Assembly (NCBI GenBank): GCA_905210845.1
Contig: CAJLYG010000124.1
Coordinates: 1 to 9,334, forward strand
DNA from: an uncultured Prevotella sp.
GTDB lineage: Bacteria > Bacteroidota > Bacteroidia > Bacteroidales > Bacteroidaceae
Length of the DNA: 9,334 nucleotides
Direction of reading: 5' to 3'
Shown: positions 6,187 to 9,334 of the stretch, in pieces
Numbering within the stretch: the stretch's first letter is position 1
Layout of the letters: every line of letters begins with the position of its first letter
The notes under the pieces: generated by a model
What the model saw: the letters and a program-made list of their open reading frames with translations, nothing else
Database searches by the model: none
What the model was told of the DNA's origin: nothing
Translations under genes and position numbers: made by a program

Positions 6187-7639
6187 ACAGCCAACCAGTG
6201 TGTTGGGTTCACTTGACTGGTGGACGATCGGGATCTATGTGGCCTTGCTCATCTTTGGATGGGTGAGCGTATGTGGTGCCAGTTATACTTATGGCGATAC
6301 AGATATCTTCAGTCTCGGCACGCGCTCGGGTATGCAGATTATCTGGATCGGCACTTCCATTGTCCTCGGTTTTATCCTATTGATGCTTGACGATCGTTTC
6401 TACGATACTTTTGCATATATTATTTATGCGGTCTTGTTGCTATTGCTGTTTGTGACCATCTTCAATCCCCATGAGATCAAAGGTTCCAGGTCGTGGCTTG
6501 TCTTGGGACCCTTGCGACTGCAGCCTGCGGAATTTGCCAAATTCGCTACGGCCTTGGCAGTAGCGAAATTCATGAGTACTTATGGCTTTGATATCCATCG
6601 ATGGAAGCATTTTGCTGCTGCGGCTGGGATTGTCGTCTTGCCGATGCTCTTCATCGTGGCACAGCGCGAGACAGGTTCAGCCCTTGTTTATCTTTCTTTC
6701 TTCTTGATGTTTTATCGTGAAGGGATGCCGGGTAGTATCCTGTTTACCGGAGTGGCCATGGTAGTGTACTTTGTCGTGGGCATCAAATATGAGCAGGTCT
6801 TTTTATGGGATACTCCTACCTCTGTAGGAAAGTTTGTCGTCTTGGCTCTCGTACAAGTTTTCACCAGTGCGATGGTGTATGTTTACAACAAGAACAGGCG
6901 TGAGATGTTGACGCTCTTGGCTTATTCCGCTGGGATTACCTTGGTATTCTTGTTGTTTTCAGAATACGTCATCCCCTTTGACATTGTGTATGTCCAGCTC
7001 TTCTTGACTGCAGCCTTGATGGGTTATCTCATCTTCCGTGGACTTAGTACCCGTATTAAGAATTATTTTTATATAGGTTTGTTCTGCTTGGGATCAGTCG
7101 TTTTCTTCTATTCCGCCGACTATGTCCTGAACGATGTGATGGAACCCCATCAACGTGTGCGCATCAATGTCCTATTGGGATTGGATGAGGATTTGGCAGG
7201 AGCAGGGTATAACGTTCACCAGAGTGAGATTGCCATTGGCTCGGGAGGGTTGCGTGGCAAAGGGTTCTTAAATGGGACGCAGACGAAATTGAAGTTTGTG
7301 CCGGAGCAGGATACAGACTTTATCTTCTGCACTGTTGGTGAGGAGGAAGGTTTTGTTGGGTCTGCCGGGGTCCTTTTGCTTTTCTTGGCATTGATCTTGC
7401 GGTTGATGAAGTTGTCGGAACGGCAGCCGTTCAAATTCGGAAGAGTGTATGGCTACTGTGTGTTGAGCATCTTCCTCTTCCATGTGTTCATCAATGTAGG
7501 AATGGTTTTGGGGTTGACACCGGTGATTGGTATCCCGTTGCCATTCTTTAGTTATGGTGGTTCCTCCTTATGGGGATTCACCCTCTTACTGTTTATCTTC
7601 CTGCGTATAGATGCTGGCAGGAACTTAGTGAGGACCTAA
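6167..7639 (+). CDS. rodA: Rod shape-determining protein RodA, SEDS peptidoglycan glycosyltransferase
   Basis: RodA polymerises lipid II into glycan strands in partnership with PBP2. SEDS hallmarks are GSRSWLVLGPLRLQPAEFAK (106-125), HQRVRINVLLGL (328-339), GAGYNVHQSEIAIGSGGLRGKG (345-366) and PEQDTDFIFCTVGEEEGFVG (379-398). Asp384 in TDFIF corresponds to the catalytic Asp262 of E. coli RodA. The C-terminal GIPLPFFSYGGSS (455-467) is also typical. At 490 residues it is about 120 longer than E. coli RodA. The extra length lies mainly between QRETG (166-170) and HQRVR, where about four added hydrophobic helices fall near 221-240, 249-265, 273-291 and 300-319. The usual QPDLGT motif reads QRETGS. 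The ATG at 6167 lies inside the end of the PBP2 gene and is the only ATG before the first membrane helix. The stop overlaps that of gldH on the other strand. Confidence 0.95.
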   Translation: MVRGTDKQPTSVLGSLDWWTIGIYVALLIFGWVSVCGASYTYGDTDIFSLGTRSGMQIIWIGTSIVLGFILLMLDDRFYDTFAYIIYAVLLLLLFVTIFNPHEIKGSRSWLVLGPLRLQPAEFAKFATALAVAKFMSTYGFDIHRWKHFAAAAGIVVLPMLFIVAQRETGSALVYLSFFLMFYREGMPGSILFTGVAMVVYFVVGIKYEQVFLWDTPTSVGKFVVLALVQVFTSAMVYVYNKNRREMLTLLAYSAGITLVFLLFSEYVIPFDIVYVQLFLTAALMGYLIFRGLSTRIKNYFYIGLFCLGSVVFFYSADYVLNDVMEPHQRVRINVLLGLDEDLAGAGYNVHQSEIAIGSGGLRGKGFLNGTQTKLKFVPEQDTDFIFCTVGEEEGFVGSAGVLLLFLALILRLMKLSERQPFKFGRVYGYCVLSIFLFHVFINVGMVLGLTPVIGIPLPFFSYGGSSLWGFTLLLFIFLRIDAGRNLVRT

Positions 7640-8100
7640 TGCTTCCGTTCCAGTTGGATGCCAATGTCCGATATGCCGGGTAAGATCTCTCTCTTCATAT
7701 CATGGCGGACTGTGATATGAATGCTGTCACCTTGGGATAGCTGCAAGTCTCCTACATGAAAGTCGTATTGATAGTAGCTAATGCCCTGTCCTTCGTGGAT
7801 GCCCTGCTTGTCGATCAGATTGCAGTTTAAGGTATCTGTCTTCCTTTCCCTGTCCGGAAAATAGGTTTGCTCTACGATCAATGTCAGTCCCATGAAAGGA
7901 TAGGCACCGTTGATGCGCAAGCCTAGGTCCATCCCGTATACTCCACTTGCCGATATTCCGGGGACGTTAAATGTTAGGGTATCATTCTTCTCCCATCCTG
8001 CAATAGGAGTATGGTCATAGGTATCATACTCCAAGTTATTGCAGGATACGAAGAAGGAACCTATCAGCACCCATACGATGATCAACGACAATTTCCTCAT
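7636..8100 (-). CDS. gldH: Gliding motility-type lipoprotein GldH
   Basis: Small lipoprotein resembling GldH, a Bacteroidetes family named for gliding in Flavobacterium but also present in non-gliding Bacteroidales. The 154 residues start with a lipoprotein signal: MRK, a hydrophobic stretch LSLIIVWVLIGSFFV, then SC with the lipidated Cys at residue 20. An acidic stretch NNLEYD follows, which may suit surface or outer-membrane sorting. The mature part looks beta-rich (ISASGVYGMDLGLRINGAYPFMGLTLIVEQ), with a C-terminal HDMKREILPGISDIGIQL block typical of the family. The frame stays open far upstream, but the ATG at 8100 is chosen because it begins the signal peptide and lies one base after the ricT stop. 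Upstream frame sequence is Arg-rich shadow of ricT. Its exact role is unknown. Confidence 0.85.
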   Translation of the reverse strand: MRKLSLIIVWVLIGSFFVSCNNLEYDTYDHTPIAGWEKNDTLTFNVPGISASGVYGMDLGLRINGAYPFMGLTLIVEQTYFPDRERKTDTLNCNLIDKQGIHEGQGISYYQYDFHVGDLQLSQGDSIHITVRHDMKREILPGISDIGIQLERKH

Positions 8101-8101
8101 C

Positions 8102-9334
8102 TTATGCCTCTGTCGGTTTCTGTGGTGCTGGTTTCTGTGGAGCCGGTTTTGAATCTGCAGCCTTACCGCCTCTGTTATTATCCCGGGGTGCATTGTTGTT
8201 GCGTCGCCGATTGTTATTCTTGGGTGCCCCAGGTCGTTGTCCCGTCGGGGCATTCCGATTGGGTTGTCCCCCTCGTTTTTGCTTATTGGCTTGCCCTTCT
8301 TGCTTTGCAGCCTGTGGGTTGGGCTCCTTTGCCCCCTCCTGTACATTTGGGGTAGGAGCCGTACTGGCATTGTCCTGCGTCTTAGGAGCTTTCGGCTGCT
8401 TCTTCTTTTTCTTCTTTTTCGATTTATCGAACCTACTGATATCTGCATTAGCGAGTAGGTCGACCGGTTTTTTCGGTGCTTTTTCCTTCCCGTCTTCCAA
8501 TAGTGAAAGAGGCTTTTCCCCTCGCTTATTCATTTCGATAATCTCATGGGCACGCCTTGCCGTGATTTCTTCTAGGTTCACAGCCAAGTTCTTGTCTGTG
8601 GAATAGGTGCAGATTCCTGCCAAGATGTCGGTCTTGAAAAGGTAATAGTCACTATCCTGTGTTTGCAAGATAACCTCTTTGCTCGGCAGTTTCTTGCTGG
8701 CCTCGACATAATCATCAACCTCATAGTTCAGGCAGCATTTTAGCTTGGCGCACATTCCGGCGAGCTTTTGGGGGTTCAGGGATATATCCTGGAAGCGTGC
8801 AGCATTGGTGCTTACGCTGACGAAGTTCTTCATCCATGTGGCACAGCAAAGTTCCCGTCCACAAGGACCAGTCCCGCCGATGCGCCCTGCCTCTTGCCGT
8901 GCGCCGATTTGCTTCATTTCTATTCGGACATGGAAAGTGTCTGCGAGGACCTTAATGAGCTGTCGGAAGTCGACGCGCTCATCTGCAATGTAATAGAAGA
9001 TAGCTTTGTTGCCGTCTCCCTGGTATTCCACGTCTCCAATCTTCATTTGGAGATTCAAGTCTTTGGCGATCTGCCGACTTTGGATCATGGTGCCATGCTC
9101 CCTGCTTTTTGCCTCGTGGTATTTGTCCATGTCCACTTGCTTGGCAATGCGGTAGATGCGTTTGATGTCATCCGCCGACTTGAGGTTCGCTTTCTTGATC
9201 TGCAATTTGACCAGCCGTCCTGTAAGCGTGACCACTCCGATATCATGTCCAGGATTGGCTTCTACCGCCACGATATCCCCTTTGTGTAAGTCGAGGTTGT
9301 TGACGTTGTGGGAATAACCTTTCCTGGTATTCTT
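8102..9334 (-). CDS. ricT: RicT/PSP1 C-terminal domain protein with low-complexity tail, 5' end outside the window
   Basis: A PSP1-family protein like Bacillus RicT (YaaT), which with RicA and RicF forms an Fe-S complex affecting RNase Y processing and development; its role in Bacteroidales is not established here. The frame is open to the window edge, where it reads KNTRKGYSHNVNNLDLHKGD before a valine codon at 9271. That GTG is an internal conserved position, not a start, so the gene is partial. The PSP1 core includes VAVEANPGHDIGVVTLTGRLV. Two cysteine clusters follow, GPCGRELCCATW (8840-8870 region) and AGMCAKLKCCLNYE (near 8732-8754), matching the Fe-S ligand region of the family. The last 130 or so residues (8105-8491) are low complexity: seven consecutive Lys, then Asn/Gln/Pro/Arg-rich sequence ending in two APQKP units. 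It is followed one base later by gldH. Confidence 0.92.
   Translation of the reverse strand, partial: KNTRKGYSHNVNNLDLHKGDIVAVEANPGHDIGVVTLTGRLVKLQIKKANLKSADDIKRIYRIAKQVDMDKYHEAKSREHGTMIQSRQIAKDLNLQMKIGDVEYQGDGNKAIFYYIADERVDFRQLIKVLADTFHVRIEMKQIGARQEAGRIGGTGPCGRELCCATWMKNFVSVSTNAARFQDISLNPQKLAGMCAKLKCCLNYEVDDYVEASKKLPSKEVILQTQDSDYYLFKTDILAGICTYSTDKNLAVNLEEITARRAHEIIEMNKRGEKPLSLLEDGKEKAPKKPVDLLANADISRFDKSKKKKKKKQPKAPKTQDNASTAPTPNVQEGAKEPNPQAAKQEGQANKQKRGGQPNRNAPTGQRPGAPKNNNRRRNNNAPRDNNRGGKAADSKPAPQKPAPQKPTEA
8115..8140. repeat. Two 15-base tandem units encoding APQKP in the ricT tail
   Basis: GGTTTCTGTGG occurs at 8115-8125 and again at 8130-8140, a 15-base period that encodes consecutive APQKP pentapeptides at the C-terminus of RicT on the minus strand. 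A third, poorer unit may precede them. Being a multiple of three, copy-number change would not shift the frame. Confidence 0.6.

Noticed and set aside
7620..7651. GGAAC / GTTCC inverted repeat at the rodA-gldH junction as a terminator
   Set aside because: Only five pairs across a 22-base loop and no T-tract on either side.
8101..8448. Upstream extension of gldH to 8448 (116 Arg-rich residues)
   Set aside because: This is the shadow of the ricT low-complexity tail; the lipoprotein signal peptide begins at 8100.
9269..9271. GTG at 9271 as the start of ricT
   Set aside because: The frame continues to the window edge with sequence that fits the RicT N-terminal core (KNTRKGY...LDLHKGDIV), so the codon is an internal valine.
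8768..9289. 173-residue plus-strand frame opposite ricT
   Set aside because: Complementary shadow of the PSP1 core; no family features or start signals.

Overview
The window looks like a chromosomal segment of a Prevotella-type member of the order Bacteroidales. This is judged by eye from four things: the gene content (GldH lipoprotein, a GH125 mannosidase, RicT with a low-complexity tail), a Bacteroidetes-type TAnnTTTG promoter element, A/T-rich leaders without Shine-Dalgarno motifs, and moderate GC. No taxonomic search was possible.

Layout. Positions 35-1135 (+) hold the catalytic part of a GH125 exo-alpha-1,6-mannosidase whose usual N-terminal region is missing. A 137-base A/T-rich gap follows, with weak inverted repeats, a TAnnTTTG element and a perfect 14-bp palindrome. 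Then comes a tightly packed plus-strand cluster: a 198-residue stand-alone IMP cyclohydrolase (the N-terminal half of PurH, without the AICAR transformylase half), then mreB, mreC, mreD, PBP2 (mrdA) and rodA. From mreB onward the genes are separated by 4 and 1 bases or overlap, so co-transcription and translational coupling are likely. On the minus strand, reading toward rodA, are ricT (5' end outside the window) and the gliding-type lipoprotein gldH, 1 base apart. The rodA and gldH stop codons overlap tail to tail. No stretch above 300 bases lacks a gene, and I saw no RNA gene, mobile element or CRISPR array.

How the genes work together. MreB filaments, MreC and MreD organise the SEDS glycosyltransferase RodA and the transpeptidase PBP2 into the elongasome that inserts lateral-wall peptidoglycan. 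The IMP cyclohydrolase at the head of the cluster does the last step of de novo purine synthesis; its link to the wall genes is positional. RicT and GldH are a separate convergent unit.

This is mostly conserved core genome, and I do not see a clearly new system. The points most worth a second look are the halved PurH, the N-terminally broken GH125, the roughly 110-residue membrane insertion in RodA with a non-canonical QRETG motif, the Cys/His-rich patch in PBP2, the palindrome before purH, and the terminator-less convergent gene junction.
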